DNA of 64,000 bases from Dactylis glomerata (GCA_007115705.1 QXEO01000382.1:3551083-3615082), one strand, 5' to 3'; positions 22,066 through 34,765 are shown, counted from the stretch's first letter. Notes: generated by a model not told the origin, from the sequence alone. Numbers and translations: made by a program.

Positions 22066-22406
22066 CTATATAGGCGGCGCCCGGTCGATATCTCTCTCCG
22101 CGGCGGATTGAGATTTGGCGACGGCCGCGTCCCCCTTTGGAAAGAGATGGGACCGCATGGAATGTCTACAGATTGGTTTTGTAGCGAAGCAAACATTTGG
22201 TACTTTCCTAAGGTTTAACATGAGCATCTCAAAAATATAGGTTAAACATATGAGTGATGCAATTGTCCCTCCAATATTTTCGTCTACCGAGTTGTGAAGC
22301 AAATCTCTCTCAGTTAAAAGAATGAGTACCAACTGATGACCCAGCAAACAATCAGAGTAAAAGAATGAGAACCACCAGATGCACTCAAACTGTCATCTAC
22401 AACTCA
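22066..22406. promoter_or_regulatory. Presumed GH81 promoter region
   Basis: It lies directly upstream of the minus-strand GH81 start. A TATA-like minus-strand TATATAGTTG occurs at about 22063-22074, but that is at the start codon and too close to serve the annotated first Met. It could serve a start at Met13 or Met18, making the shorter N-terminus worth considering. The rest is ordinary AT-rich sequence. Confidence 0.35.
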
Positions 22407-22514
22407 CACTCTCCTTTACAAGTTAATTGTCACAGCTTCTTTCCTAAATGAGCGATCATATCTAGACCAAATTTGACCAAAGCTGCGGCAATTAATTCGG
22501 ATCAGAGGGAGTAG
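22407..22514. mobile_element. Possible degraded Stowaway-like MITE
   Basis: The two ends form an imperfect inverted repeat: TTAATTGTCACAGCTT at about 22424-22439 against the reverse complement of AGCTGCGGCAATTAA near 22482-22496. The right end continues ...CAGAGGGAGTA, resembling the CTCCCTC terminus of Triticeae Stowaway elements. The left terminus is eroded and the TA target duplication is not perfect. It lies between the GH81 promoter and the 3' end of the magnesium transporter gene. Confidence 0.5.
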
Positions 22515-22878
22515 AGAACAGCAAACCCTTGGGCAGGGCAAGCCACACCAGTAACATCTTTTATTGTGATTTAGTTCATTTACAACAGGTTTACATATAC
22601 AATGGCAGCACAAACTTTTACAAGAGCAAGTGCACCTAGTGGTTCCATAGTCACTACACCCAGGTGTGATAGCAAAGACTGAGTTGCTATAACAGTATTG
22701 TGCCAACAAATTATGCAACAATTTCTTCCAGGCAGACTACCCATTTTCTTATATCAGGAAAACTTACTTCCTTCCCTTATAATAGTGTTCATGGGATAGG
22801 CAATGCAGGTATGCATTTTAAGGTATCAATATAATCAAGCTGCATTCTGTGGGAGCAGCTGTGACACATGGTGGCGCC

Positions 22879-25800
22879 TCATTGCAGGAGCCCACTCCTC
22901 TTCCCCCAACCCATGGCTACTATGTACAGAATCGTGCAGCCAGCAATGGTTCCGAAAGTGGTTTCCCAGAACTTCACATGCGCCGCTCGTGTCTCCTCTG
23001 GGGTTGCAGGATTGTAAAGTGATATACCAATGTTCATCCCGAAAAGACCAACGACCGCCACTCCAGCAGTAACGACAACTGTGGCAGTCGAGAGCATGAC
23101 CCCCATCTGCAGAAGCTGGTTTTGCTTGTCATCCAACATTATGTTGATGTAATCCTCCGTATCATCAACATACTCCCTCAGCTATAACCAAAGGTACAAC
23201 AAGTATTAACCTTGAGAATTTGATTTACTATCATTATACGGAGTATATGAAACTCCCTACACCTATGTCTCATGGTTGGAATAATATTAATGACAGTAAA
23301 TGCAACATCAGATAGATCATTCTAAAGAACCCCCAATAATATCAACTGAATGAAAAATGAACTCAACCAAAAACAAAACAATGTGTTCGGATACAATAAA
23401 CTTCTAGTTCTAGAGTGCCCTAGTTCCTAAGATTAGCTTGTTAAAGGCATCATTTGCATGACATTTTGTAACTTTTACCGCACTTTGTTATGACTTACGG
23501 TAATAACATTGTACGTTCACAACATATAGTGTTATAAATTCATGCTCCGGATCTAAAGTTCGTTTATCTGCTGAGCAAATAATTCCTGTAACAAGACACA
23601 AGTGGGCAGGAACTCGGCAATTTTTTGAATGATGCAAGTAACATGGGGAAGAGAACAACTCTTACATGTGAAAGCTTATTTAGTGTGCCATCAATTTGAA
23701 CAAAGTAGGCCTCCAAAAGCATCTCCAGTTCTTCAATGTTGGGCTTATAACCAGCAAAGCTAACATTGGTTCCATCTGGCTCGCTTCTATAATCTTCATC
23801 CCTACACACAAATGAAATGATCACGTACATTTAACATATTCATTCATGCATATATATGCATTCAAATCATTCAGAGGTATTCATCTAAAAGAAGAAAGTA
23901 GAGATGTCTCACTTTAATGACTTACCTACCCTCTTCCAACTGAGATGGATCATGGTCATCAACCTCAACTCTGGATGAAGTCTCACTGATATCTTGTTGA
24001 GTAAGTTTTTCTGTCAGGTACATTTCAGCCATATCCATTTCATCATCCAATAGGTGCTCAAGTTCATCCCTAACCTGTCAGAAAAGTAAATTTTATCTAT
24101 GTGGAAATATTGTGCAATTCAAGAAGGAAAATGAGTTCAGAAGATTACAGTGAATAGAATTTTGCAAGGAAATAATACAGGGAAGAACAGATATAGAGCT
24201 AGGGGGTGGTCAGATGTGTGTATGGTAAAGGTTTGAGGAAATTCTTTCACATAGTTATGGAGGTAAACAATAGTGATATAAAAAAAACCAGCAGAATGAA
24301 CCAACAAATTGTGTCGTCAACACCTACCCATGATAGTATGATACAGTAGCAGCAGAAATTGGCGAGAAGATTTACATGAAATAGATTAAATACTCGAACA
24401 AGCTAATTGCCTACCTTCTGCACACGTCCAGAAATTGCCACCAGACGACTCTTGATCTGCCTAACTCGTTCAAGATTCAATGTACTGATCTTTGAAGTTA
24501 GCTCATCCAATGCCGGATATGCCTCTTTCTCCAGAGTCCCTGTCTGTGAAAAAAAAACAGGGGAGTCACTGTCTGCAATTACCAGTGGACCATGTTTTGT
24601 TTATTTGTGAGAACTAAGAACTACTGCTGCCTCAAAAGCGATTTGTATTCTTGTTATTTTAAATGTAATATTAAAACAAAACAGGGACAATCAAAGACTA
24701 CTCCAGTGTCAGTTTAAGGACAGCTTCTAGTGAGCAAGACTCCATGTATCCGTAATATAAACAGGACTGTCCCAAGTTTTCTGGGAAAGCAGGATTATCA
24801 TAACATCTTTAAATTGCTCGGACAAGGTCTCAAGTTCATTTGATAAGCACATGTGAATAAATGCTGAACATCCCATGTAATAAAGAAAGATTTTTTTTAA
24901 CCTATGTAATAACAAGGTTCAATATCAAACAAGCCATAGTGTGAACCATGGCTTGTTAAAACAAGCTATCCTAAGATGGCAAAATAGAATAATCTAGTTG
25001 TATTCAGATAACTTGAACCAAAATATCAACAAATATGATGAGACACTTACTTCCTCTTCCAGGGATCTACAAGCTGACTCAAGGCACACTTCAAGCGCAC
25101 AGAATTCAAAAGGTAAAACTTTGGTGCTTCCGTCTTTCACTGCGGCCAACGTAGGCATACTACTGCTGTGAGCCATCCCACCCACCGCATTAGGAGTCCT
25201 CTTAGCCATCTCCAGTTCATGTCCTTTAGATGAACTGGGAGCAGGAAATGGTGAAGCAATCACAGATGATTCACCCTCAATATCAGTAAGCTCCGCAGCC
25301 TGTTAAAAGAAGAAGAAATTTCACATATTCATACAGCCTGTTCAAAGAAGAATAAATTTCACATATTCATACAGCCCCTGATGCCTTATCACAGTATTGC
25401 TTCTATGAAGCACGAAACCAAGTGGGATGAACTAAGTGTCAGAATCTTCAGCTTGTACTTTGCATATAAACTATTTGACTGCACATGTCCTAGAAATGCC
25501 TTCAATTACTAAAGTGCAAAATTCTCCAAGTCCGCAGATCATTTATTATGCTAACTGTATGAAGGTCTGATGTTTCTGGCAAAAGTCGAGATCAATTCAG
25601 CAGCAATTTCTCAAAACAAGACTGAAGATATGACTGCTCTCACAGATGTACTCAACATCAAGGAAAGCACTACTGCACTAGCGCTACTGGACAATCGCAG
25701 TTTGAGAAACCATGAAAGACATCCCACACCACAAACCAAAGATATAGTTCTGGCAAGAATTACTACCACTGGCAACATAATGTAATGTTTTGCAGCGTTT

Positions 25801-26367
25801 TTTTCAGATACAGAAGACAGGTTTGATACATATGACACAAATTCTATTTACCAATCCACCAGTTGATACATATGACAACAAATTCTATTTTACCAATCCA
25901 CCAACAGCTGGGGTATTGTACCACGGTTATTTTACTAGTCTAAATCATAAGCCCAAAAGCAAGCAAATCGTTAACTGATAGAAAGCAGTGGTACAAGAGT
26001 ATACCTGACCAGAGGAAGCGAGCACGCGGGCCTGGAGGTCGCGGACGAATTGCGCGAAGTCGGGGTCCTTGGAGTTGGGGAGAAGCACCTCGGCGGCGGT
26101 GATCACGGCCTTGACGCGCTCCAGGTTGACGACGATGGCGCGCTCGCGGCCTAGGATCGTGGACGGGTAGGACAGAAGCGGGTCGAGCACCCTCAGGTCG
26201 CGCGCCGGCAGCCCCGTCCGCGCCATCACCGCGTGCTTTCCGGCCTCCTCGACCCGCGCTCGCCCCGACGCCGGCACCACCAGCCACTCCCGGCTCGCCG
26301 CCGCCGCCGCGGCAGCGCCCGCCTTGCGCCTCCCCCCACCGCCCGGCACCGTCGCCAAGGGCCTCAT
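22879..26367 (-). CDS. MRS2/CorA-type magnesium transporter (six exons)
   Basis: The exons, in transcript order, are 26005-26367, 25051-25299, 24415-24543, 23926-24074, 23666-23801 and 22879-23181. All introns are GT-AG and phases match, giving 442 aa, the usual length of plant MRS2/MGT proteins. The N-terminus has a Gly/Arg/Ala-rich leader, then the conserved ARDLRVLDPLLSYPSTILGRE block and helices containing LEVCLES. A coiled stalk follows (YPALDELTSKIS, RVRQIKSRLVAISGRVQK, then an acidic loop and VRDELEHLLDDEMDMAEMYL). Two C-terminal transmembrane segments flank the signature GMN at about residues 390-392. As a pentameric channel it would pass Mg2+ across a plasma or organelle membrane. 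Which MRS2 subtype this is cannot be told from sequence memory. A LINE sits about 260 bp upstream of the start codon. Confidence 0.95.
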
Positions 26368-26610
26368 CCCTTATTCCCGGAGTTAGGGTTTCGATTTGCG
26401 ATCGCCGACGGCAGCGTGGAGGTGGAGGTGTGTGTGGTCGGCTGCGAGGAGATGGTTGGGGTCCGGGTGAAAATTGGGGGTCTTGTCCGCAAATGTTACA
26501 AGAACAATTTTTTTTTGTAATCTCGGGCCAAAAAGCAGTCAAGAACTCTCGAGTCTCGAGCCAGAAAAGCAGAAAAAACTCGGGCCAAAATTAAAGTACT
26601 ACTCCATGTT
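26368..26610 (-). promoter_or_regulatory. Remaining proximal promoter/5' UTR of the MRS2 gene
   Basis: Only about 240 bp of original upstream sequence separates the MRS2 start codon from the LINE. It is pyrimidine-rich on the plant gene's strand near the ATG. No TATA box is obvious, so transcription may begin from a TATA-less promoter or now be influenced by the LINE. Confidence 0.45.
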
Positions 26611-26626
26611 AAGACGGTTTTCAGTA
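26611..26626. repeat. LINE target-site duplication, left copy
   Basis: AAGACGGTTTTCAGTA here is repeated exactly at 30864-30879 after the poly(A) tail. The first one or two A residues are ambiguous with the tail. Confidence 0.93.
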
Positions 26627-29600
26627 CCGCCGGGAGCAATGAAACTCCTAAGTGCAAACTGCCGGGGCCTAGTGGGGGCACCGGCAGTGAGAGCGCTTCT
26701 GAATTTGCAGAAGCAAAAGGGAGCGGATGTTCTTTTCTTATCTGAGACACATTTGGATGATTGGCCAGCTGAGTGTCTTAGGCGAAAGCTACAGATGGAT
26801 CATAAATTTGTTGTGAGAAGTGAAGGTAGGAGTGGTGGCTTGATTCTGTTCTGGAAGAAGGAGGTGGGTGTGGAACTAAGGTTTAAGTGTAAAAACTATA
26901 TTGATGTTACTATTGGTAGGGGTCTGGAGAATATTTGGCGCTTGACGGGTGTGTATGGGGAACCTCGGTGGGAGGATAAACATCTGACCTGGCAGAGGCT
27001 TAGAGATCTTCATGCTCAAAGTACTATGCCATGGCTTGTAATTGGGGACTTTAATGAGATTTTGCATTCTTATGAAAAGGAAGGTGGTAACCCGAGACCG
27101 GAGCATTTTATGCAGGCGTTCCGGAGTGCCTTAGTGGACTGTAATCTGTTTGATCTTGGTTATAGAGGTGATAAGTTCACCTGGCATAGGGGTTTAATCA
27201 GGGAGAGGTTGGATCGGGCTTTGGTGAATGAAGCGTGGAAAACAAAATTTGAAGGTGCTTTTCTGGAGAACTTGCCATATAATAGATCTGATCATCGCCC
27301 ATTACTGTTATGTTTTGAAGAGATGCCTATCTATGAAGCAAATGGGCCATCAGTATTGAGGTTTGAAGCCCGTTGGCTCAAGGAGGCTAGATTTAAAGAA
27401 ATTGTTGAGGAGGCCTGGGAGAATAGTGCGAGTTCTAATGTGAATCTGGCGGGAAGACTTTCAAAAATCCACAGTGAGCTGCACAATTGGGATCGGAATG
27501 TGTTACAGAGGAAAAGAAGAAATATTAAATCAGCACAAAAGGAGTTGGAAAGAGTGTCAATTGATGCTCTTACTGCAGAAAATGTTGCAAAGCAAAAAGA
27601 GATTGCGCTGGAGATTGAGAACCTACTTGAGCAAGAGGAGATTTTTTGGGCTCAGAGAAGCCGTATAAACTGGCTTCAATTTGGAGACAGAAATACTAAT
27701 TACTTTCATAACTTTGCAAATTCTCGGAGACAGAGGAACCGGATCAAAAAACTAAAGGATGATCAAGGTAATTGGTTGGAAGGTACTGCTTACCTTAACC
27801 CAATGATTTCAGATTATTTTTCAGGGTTATTCTCTACGGAAGTTTATGATACAGATCCTAGTATTCTGGAAAAAGTAATACCAAGGGTGACAACGCAAAT
27901 GAATGAAGCACTCCAAGCTCCTTTTTCAGCAGAGGATGTGAGAAAAGCCCTATTTTCTATTGGAGATATGAAAGCACCTGGTACTGATGGATTACATGCC
28001 ATCTTTTTCAAGAAATGCTGGCATATTCTGGGAGATATTCTAACTCAAGAAGTTTTGATGGCTATTAATAATAAAATTATCCCAGATGGTTGGAATGATA
28101 CTGTTATTGTTTTAATCCCCAAGGTGGAGAGCCCGGAGACTATTTCTCAGTACAGGCCTATAAGCCTTTGCAATGTTCTCTATAAGGTAATTTCAAAGAT
28201 GATCGCTTTTCGTCTTAAGCATATTCTGGATGAGGTAATATCTCCTGTTCAGAGTGCTTTCGTCCCAGGTAGAATGATTACTGATAACATTTTACTTGCC
28301 TATGAGAGTTTACATACTTTGAAGAATAAAAAGAAAGGAAAAGTGGGGTACTGTGTAGTGAAATTGGATATGCATAAAGCTTATGATCGTGTTGAGTGGG
28401 GATTCCTACAAAACATGTTAATCCGGCTGGGGTTTGATTCTGATTTTGTGCAACTAATTATGGCCTGTGTAAGGTCCGTGAAGTATAAAGTGAGGTATAA
28501 TGATCAGGAAACAGAGGGTTTTGTCCCAACCAGGGGATTAAGGCAGGGGGACCCCCTTTCCCCCTATCTGTTTCTGGTTTGTGCAGAAGGGTTATCAAGT
28601 TTACTGGCTCATCAAGAGGAGGTTCGTGGTATTGAAGGAGTAAAGGTGTGCAGAAATGCACCATCAGTTTCACATTTATTATTTGCTGATGATTCCTTGA
28701 TCCTTATGAAGGCAAACTTAACTAATGCAACCTCGTTGAGACAAGTACTTGATCAATATTGTGCAAATTCAGGGCAAATGGTTAGTGAAGCAAAGTGCAG
28801 TATTTTCTTTAGTCCTAATGTTGATGCTCAGGTCAAGGCGAGCGTGTGTACGGAATTGAACATCATGACAGAGGCTCTTTCTGATAAATACCTTGGATTA
28901 CCAGCCATGGTAGGAGTTGAAAAATCGATGATTTTATGTACCTCTTGGAGAGAATTATAGTCAGATTGAATGGTTGGAAGGAAAAACTCATGTCTATGGG
29001 GGCAAAGGAGATTCTCCTAAAAGCTGTTATCCAAGCTATACCTGTATTTGCAATGGCGGTTTTCAAAATTCCAAAAAAGATATGTAAGGAGATCACTGAT
29101 GCAATGGCTGCTTTTTGGTGGGGAGATACAGAGACAGAAAAGAAAATCCACTGGTGTGCTTGGTGGAGAATGTGCATTCCTAAAAATATTGGAGGTATGG
29201 GATTCCGTGATTTGCATGCTTTCAATTTGGCAATGCTTGCAAAGCAAACCTGGAGGCTTTTATGTAATCCAAATTCGCTGTGTGCTCAAGTTTTGCGTGC
29301 AAAGTATTATCCAGATGGAAATCTTCTGAAAGCAGGTCCAAAAAAGGGTTCCTCCTTTACTTGGCAAAGCATTATAAGTGGTTTACAAACTTTCAAAAGG
29401 GGTCATATTTGGAGAGTCGGTAATGGGCAAAACATTGATATCTGGAATGATCATTGGGTGCCGGGTATGCCTTCTCGGAAAATTGATACAATGCGTGGTC
29501 AGGTAATTTTCAGAAAAGTGAGTGATCTTATTGATCCTATCTCTGGCATGTGGGATGAGGTTTTGATTAGGGACATCTTTAACCCTTTAGAAGCTGAGAA

Positions 29601-30863
29601 AGTGCTTGAAATTCCCCTAAGTCGGAATCTAGAGGATGATTTCGTAGCCTGGCATAAATCAAAGAATTTCATTTTCTCTGTCAGATCGGCATATTATTCG
29701 GAGTGGGAGCATCAGTATGGTGCAAGAGTTAGAAGAAGGGATGGTCAAGGTGCATCAACTCAAAACCCTGTGTGGGACATCTTATGGAATTTGAATGTCC
29801 CCGCAAAAGTTAAAATCTTTGGGTGGAGAGCTCTTCATGGTTTGATTCCAGGAGTTGGAGTGCTTGCTTCTAGACATATTAAAGTTTCACCTCAATGTCC
29901 TATATGTTTGCAAGGGTGTGAAGATATTTGTCATCTTCTGTTCAAATGCAAAAGAGCTAAATCTGTTTGGAAAGCTTTGGGTTTAGAAGATGTGATTTCA
30001 CAAGCTACAGGAGCTGATCGGTCTGGGTCTGTTGTGTTAGAAGATATCTTGAGAAGTCCAAGGAGGAAATCACCGGTTCTTGGCCAGCTAGGCCTACAAG
30101 AGACTATTCTAGTAGCCGGCTGGTATATTTGGTGGCAGAGGCGTGAGGCTGTAAAAGGGGAACGTGTTGCATCTCCTGTAAGCTCCGCTTTTTCTATTCA
30201 AGCATTAACGGTAAATTATGGACATGCCACAGGTAAAGCGGTTCCGCGGGAGATTGTTTGGAATAAACCTCCCTCGGGTCAGTATAAACTCAATGTTGAT
30301 GCGGCGTTTTTTCCAAGTGGAGGGGGAGATGTTGCGGCGGTGATTAGAGACTCAAAGGGGGAGGCAATTGCAGGAGGTGCCCGCCCGTTTCTTAATATTC
30401 CAGATGCGACATCGGCCGAGGCCTCGGCATTGAGGTATGGGCTTGAGCTGCTTGAAACTATTGGTTGCACACCAATAATTGTGGAGTCTGATAGTCTGGA
30501 GCTGGTGAAGGTTTGCAACAGAGAAGTGGATATTTGGCTTCCCTGTACAGCTGTTCTCACAGACTGTTTCCAGATCGCTCAAAGGATTGGTCGAGTGTCT
30601 TTTATACATTGTCGTAGAGAAGCAAACAAAGTGGCGCATAATCTAGCTCGTCTTAGTTATAGTTCTGATAGTAATTTTCTTTGGGATGGTGATCCCCCTC
30701 CTTCTGTTTTGAGAGATGTAATTGATGATGTAACTGTCTTTTGAACTCGAAGCAGCAAGTTTCTTACGCACTCTTTTCCTTACCAGGGTACCTAAGGGGA
30801 CTGGAAGGTTTTTAATGAGGCGGCTTGCTTGCTTAATATAGTGTGGTTTAAAATTCAAAAAAA
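26627..30863 (+). mobile_element. L1-type LINE, ORF2 only
   Basis: It is a 4.2-kb insertion bounded by a perfect 16-bp target duplication and ending in a short A-run (from about 30857). It begins only 12 bp upstream of the ORF2 start codon, so ORF1 and the 5' UTR are absent. 5' truncation is usual for target-primed reverse transcription. The exact duplication and nearly intact ORF2 point to a recent event. It lies head-to-head with the MRS2 gene. Confidence 0.93.
26639..30744 (+). pseudogene. LINE ORF2: endonuclease, reverse transcriptase, RNase H (one frameshift)
   Basis: The protein starts MKLLSANCRGL, the usual opening of plant L1 ORF2. The APE-type endonuclease spans about residues 1-225 (SETHLDDW, VIGDFNEIL, YNRSDHRPLLL). 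Reverse transcriptase follows (YRPISLCNVLYKVISK at about 505, GLRQGDPLSPYLF, catalytic FADDS near 28682). After a zinc-finger-like region (CPICLQGCEDICHLLFKC near 29898-29955) comes an RNase H domain with NVDAAFF, AEASALRYGLE and VESDSLELVK, near 30290-30640. A single-base loss around 28925-28930 breaks the frame within the RT thumb: the first frame ends at 28960 and the second opens at 28936. Otherwise it is complete to a TGA at 30744. The product would nick target DNA and prime reverse transcription there. Confidence 0.93.
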
Positions 30864-30879
30864 AAGACGGTTTTCAGTA
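30864..30879. repeat. LINE target-site duplication, right copy
   Basis: It is an exact match to 26611-26626 and directly follows the A-run of the LINE. Confidence 0.93.
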
Positions 30880-31482
30880 TGGAAATATTTTCAAGCAAGC
30901 ATTCTTTCAATCTGCGGTAATGCAATCATCTATAGAATTCAAATGATAGCAAAAAACTGAATTACCCTACCAAATCGTGGAAATATGCTAGAACGCAAAA
31001 GCTTTAGTTTAAAGCAAGTAGCTTATAGTAATGTTTGCTTCATAAATCAACTCTAGTTAAAGATCACATTATGCTACCGATTTAAAAAGTAGAAGTAACA
31101 TGTGGCGATGACTACACGTCTCACGATCATATCCCTTTCTCAAGAGGCATTCGTGGCAATGATTCTGAGTGAAGGTGTCACTTGTAACGCTTCCCACTAC
31201 CATGTCTTTAGAGATAATTCCCCCTTCTGTCTTGTAGGCAAATATTACATGGAGCTCTTTACACAATATCAAAATGGAAAACTAATAATTAAAACATGAG
31301 TAAAATATAACCATCTTTATTTAACACATAGTTCATGCTAGAGTTTCATCATCTCCCCAAGAACTCAAGTAACTACTCACTTATGGAGGAAAACAACATT
31401 ATCTAAGAGGCTATTTTGGTTCAGTGGCTATCCACTGGATGTCAAGAGATATCTACTTTTTTAGTGGTTGCCATATATTTAA
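30880..31482. other. Intergenic sequence
   Basis: This AT-rich sequence continues the original MRS2 upstream region past the LINE. No gene, RNA or repeat structure is recognised. Confidence 0.5.
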
Positions 31483-33067
31483 CTAGATGATACCCCGCGT
31501 GTTGCTGCGGAAATTCTTACAATATAGGAGTTTAAAGTAAAATATACATCTGCAAAGACCTAATATCACATTCATGGTATCCGTGATAAGCACACACAAT
31601 CAACACCATAAATTAGTAATTAGAATATATATGGTATGCATGCAAAATTATTGTAGTATTTGGATTCACATAAAGTTTAAATAATTTGCCACTGTCAAAG
31701 AAGGTTGGTCGACATTCATATCAAACATCCTATATTTTTATTCATAGAAATAGGTTTGATGATTAGAAAATAAATTTGTAGTGATGTATATCGAAGCATT
31801 GGACAGTGAATTTTGTTTGCATATCAATCCATCTTGTATTATAAAACTCAAAATTGATTAAGGCTTCTTGTATATTTTATGTTTAAAGGTGCCAACTGTT
31901 ATCGTTTTCATGGACAAAGAGCATTGTTAACTTCTTCGTCTCATAAGTTTTGACAATATATATTTAAGGGAACTACAAATCTTTTGTGTCAGCAACCAAC
32001 AAAAAGTTCACCAATGAAATATATCGTATTAGTAGATTAAAATTTTATAAGAGATATGCGAACAGACATAGCTTACATGAAGATTTCAAAAGTTAATTTA
32101 AGGTGCAACCTTTTAAAAAACCGATCTCCTGGTGACATAATGCTTCCACTCTCTTATCTTTCAAGTGCAGCAGCTCTTGAGTTTGGACCGCAGTATCAAA
32201 TACTGGTTCAAAATTGAGTTATACATATGTTTTCTGATCTCCAGTTTGGGTTGTAAACATAAGCTGAAAAGCACACTTGAGTTAATCTAGACATAACATT
32301 GAACAATCAGGTTGATGCACTAAATATTCGATGGGAATAAATTCATGAAAAAATACATTAATGGGAATAACATGACATTGGGTAGTGCTGCTAGAAGCTA
32401 GGTGCAGTACCAAACACATAAACCATTAGAAGGACACAAAATCTTCAGTCATAGACATTCATATGTCCAATCATAATAAACCAATAACACGTGCCATGGT
32501 CCATGCGGCATCAATTCATTAGCCAAAAATATGGAGAAAATCCAAGGTAATTCATTTGGATAGTTCTGTAACATATGCATGCCTGTAAACAACAAATGAA
32601 GAAACATATAATTAATCCGACCTAAAATAAATACAATAAATCCATGTAAAATATAGGGGTGACTGGCTAAGATGAGCTGGGCGACATGCTCAGCTGTCAT
32701 TTTCTTTTATATTCCACAAACATCGTTAGAGAATTACTATGCATGATATTAGGGAATGGAGTTGCCTGGTCAAGATGACTTTACCAGCAATTAAAAGGAA
32801 GATAAACTGTGACGGACCTTGCAGCTTTCAATTGTTCGGAAAAAACTCCATGCTACTTATCATGATGTGGCCTTTGTAGGCGCAGAAGAATAAGGAGTCA
32901 CTATCCTCCATAAATTCAAACACCTATGCAAACAATGCTAGATCGAGGAATCACTGGGCTAGTAGGTTACAGCGGAGTCGGTCAAAGGATCACGAGTGAA
33001 ACCTGTTTTTTCTATCAGAATCTGCTTGCCACACCTCTCCTTAATTTAGACGGTGCTTGCTAGTAGA
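31483..33067 (-). mobile_element. Possible second Helitron, minus orientation
   Basis: On the minus strand a 3' end can be read at 31483-31506: a hairpin with stem CCGC/GCGG around an AGCAACAC loop, then GGTATCAT and CTAG followed by T. This closely resembles grass Helitron ends as recalled. The proposed 5' end at 33067 reads TCTACTAGCAAGC preceded by A, which fits the A|TC rule but is weak evidence alone. The 1.6-kb interior is AT-rich and has no Rep/helicase. The 3' end is better supported than the 5' end. Confidence 0.45.
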
Positions 33068-33077
33068 TGGGAAGCTG

Positions 33078-33082
33078 CATGC
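33078..33082. repeat. Element C target-site duplication, left copy
   Basis: CATGC here matches CATGC at 54902-54906 beyond the 3' LTR. Confidence 0.9.
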
Positions 33083-34625
33083 TGATACGTCTCAAACGTA
33101 TCTATAATTTTTGATGCTCCATGCTTATTTTTACACCATTTGCCTTGTGTTTCGTTACACTTCGTGGCGTTTTTATGCGATTTCTGGAACTAACCTATTG
33201 ATGAGATGCCACAGTGCCAGTTCCCTGTTTTCTGCTGTTTTTATGTTTCAGAAAAGCTACACAGGAAATATTTTTGGAATTGGACGAAACAAATGCCAGA
33301 AGTCTTATTTCTCCCGGAAGCTTCCCGAAGACCGAAAGAGAGCCGGAGGGGGGCCAGAGGCCACCCTCACACATAGGTGGCGCGGCCCAGGCCCTGGTCG
33401 CGCCACCCTGGTGTGAGGAGCCCCTGGCTGCCCTCTGACGACGCCCCTTCGCCTATATAAAGCCTCGGGACGGAAAACCCTAAAGAAGTCGGCGAAATTT
33501 CTAGAACAGTTCCGCAGCGCCGTCGTCGTCGAAGCCAAATTTCGGGGGACAAAAGTCTCTGTTCCGGCACCCTGCCGGGACGGGGAAGTGCCCCTGGAGC
33601 CATCTCCATCGGTCTCCATCGCCGTCTCCGCCGTCTCCATCGACCTCACCGCCATCTCCATCAATCTTGTTGTCTCCTATGATGAGGAGGGAGTAGTTCA
33701 TCCCCGGGGCTAAGGGCTCTACCGGTAGCTATGTGGTTCACCTCTCTCTCCCATGATGTGATCTTTATGTGATCGTGAGCTTTGTATCATGTTGAACAAG
33801 TAGATGTTATTATTCAGATATTATGTGTACTCTAGTGGTATTATTAAAGTAATCTATTCCTCCTGCCATGGTGTAACGGTGACAGTGCGTGCATCATGGT
33901 GGTACTTGGTCTAGGCTACGATTGTGATCTCTTATGGATTATGAGAATAATTATCGCTATGATAGTATTGAAGTGATCTTTTCCTCCTTTCATGGTGTAA
34001 TGTTGATAGTGTGTGCACCGTGTTAGTACTTGGTCTAAGTTGCAATAATATCTATCTTGAGTTGTGATCTGATTTGAATATCTCTATGAGTGGTGTTTGT
34101 CAAGTACTTGATGAACTTTAAGGAGTGCTCCGTAGCCCTACGCAATGATTAGTGTTATTCAATAGGAGAGTAATTCAGAGTACCATAGTGAAGAGAAGTT
34201 GTTTTCTTGTTCAATTATGTTATATTTGTTGGGAGTGTGTCCACTAGTGAAAGTATGATCCCTAGGCCTTGTTTCCAAGCATTGCACACCGTTTACTTCC
34301 TGTTTTGCTACATGTTTGCTCGCAGCGATATTTACTTTAAGTCACATTTGCTACTTATAATCATCACTATTACTTGTATTTCACTATCTCTTCGCCGAAC
34401 TAGTGCACCTATACATCTGACAAGTGTATTGGGTGTGTTGGGGACACAAGAGACTTTCTGTATCGTAATTGCAGGGTTGTTTGAGAGGGATAGCTTTGAC
34501 CTCTTCCTCCCTGAGTTCGATAAACCTTGGGTGATCCACTTAAGGGAAACTTGCTGCTGTTCTACAAACCTCTGCACTTGGAGGCCCAACACTGTCTACA
34601 AGAACAGACGCGTGCGTAGACATCA
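33083..34625 (+). repeat. Element C 5' LTR
   Basis: It spans 1543 bp from TGATACGTCTCAAACG to GACATCA. It contains CGCCTATATAAAGCC at 33450-33463, a TATA box, and ends about 10 nt before the PBS. Related to the LTRs of A and E at the start, it diverges in the second half. Confidence 0.93.
33454..33460 (+). promoter_or_regulatory. TATA box of element C 5' LTR
   Basis: TATATAA lies in a GC-rich surround, mid-LTR, where U3/R promoters of plant LTR elements lie. An equivalent TATAAAG occurs in element E. Confidence 0.65.
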
Positions 34626-34635
34626 AGCTCTTTTC

Positions 34636-34653
34636 TGGCGCCGTTGCTGGGGA
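34636..34653 (+). other. Element C primer-binding site (tRNA-Asp type)
   Basis: TGGCGCCGTTGCTGGGGA, 10 nt after the LTR, differs by one base from the sites in A and E. It is complementary to the recalled plant tRNA-Asp 3' end with one mismatch. Confidence 0.8.
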
Positions 34654-34765
34654 GGTAAGGTAAAAGGTACTCGCATCCTCCTGTGTGAGTGCTCGGAGTT
34701 ATTTCCTTTAGATTCTGTAATTACATCTTTTTGTTTCTTGTTTTTATTTTCACTAGTTAGGCTTA

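Noticed and set aside
19873..22218. 781-codon plus-strand open frame
   Set aside because: It is the antisense shadow of the GC-rich GH81 gene: Arg/Gly/Glu-rich, no domain, and the other strand has clear GH81 motifs.
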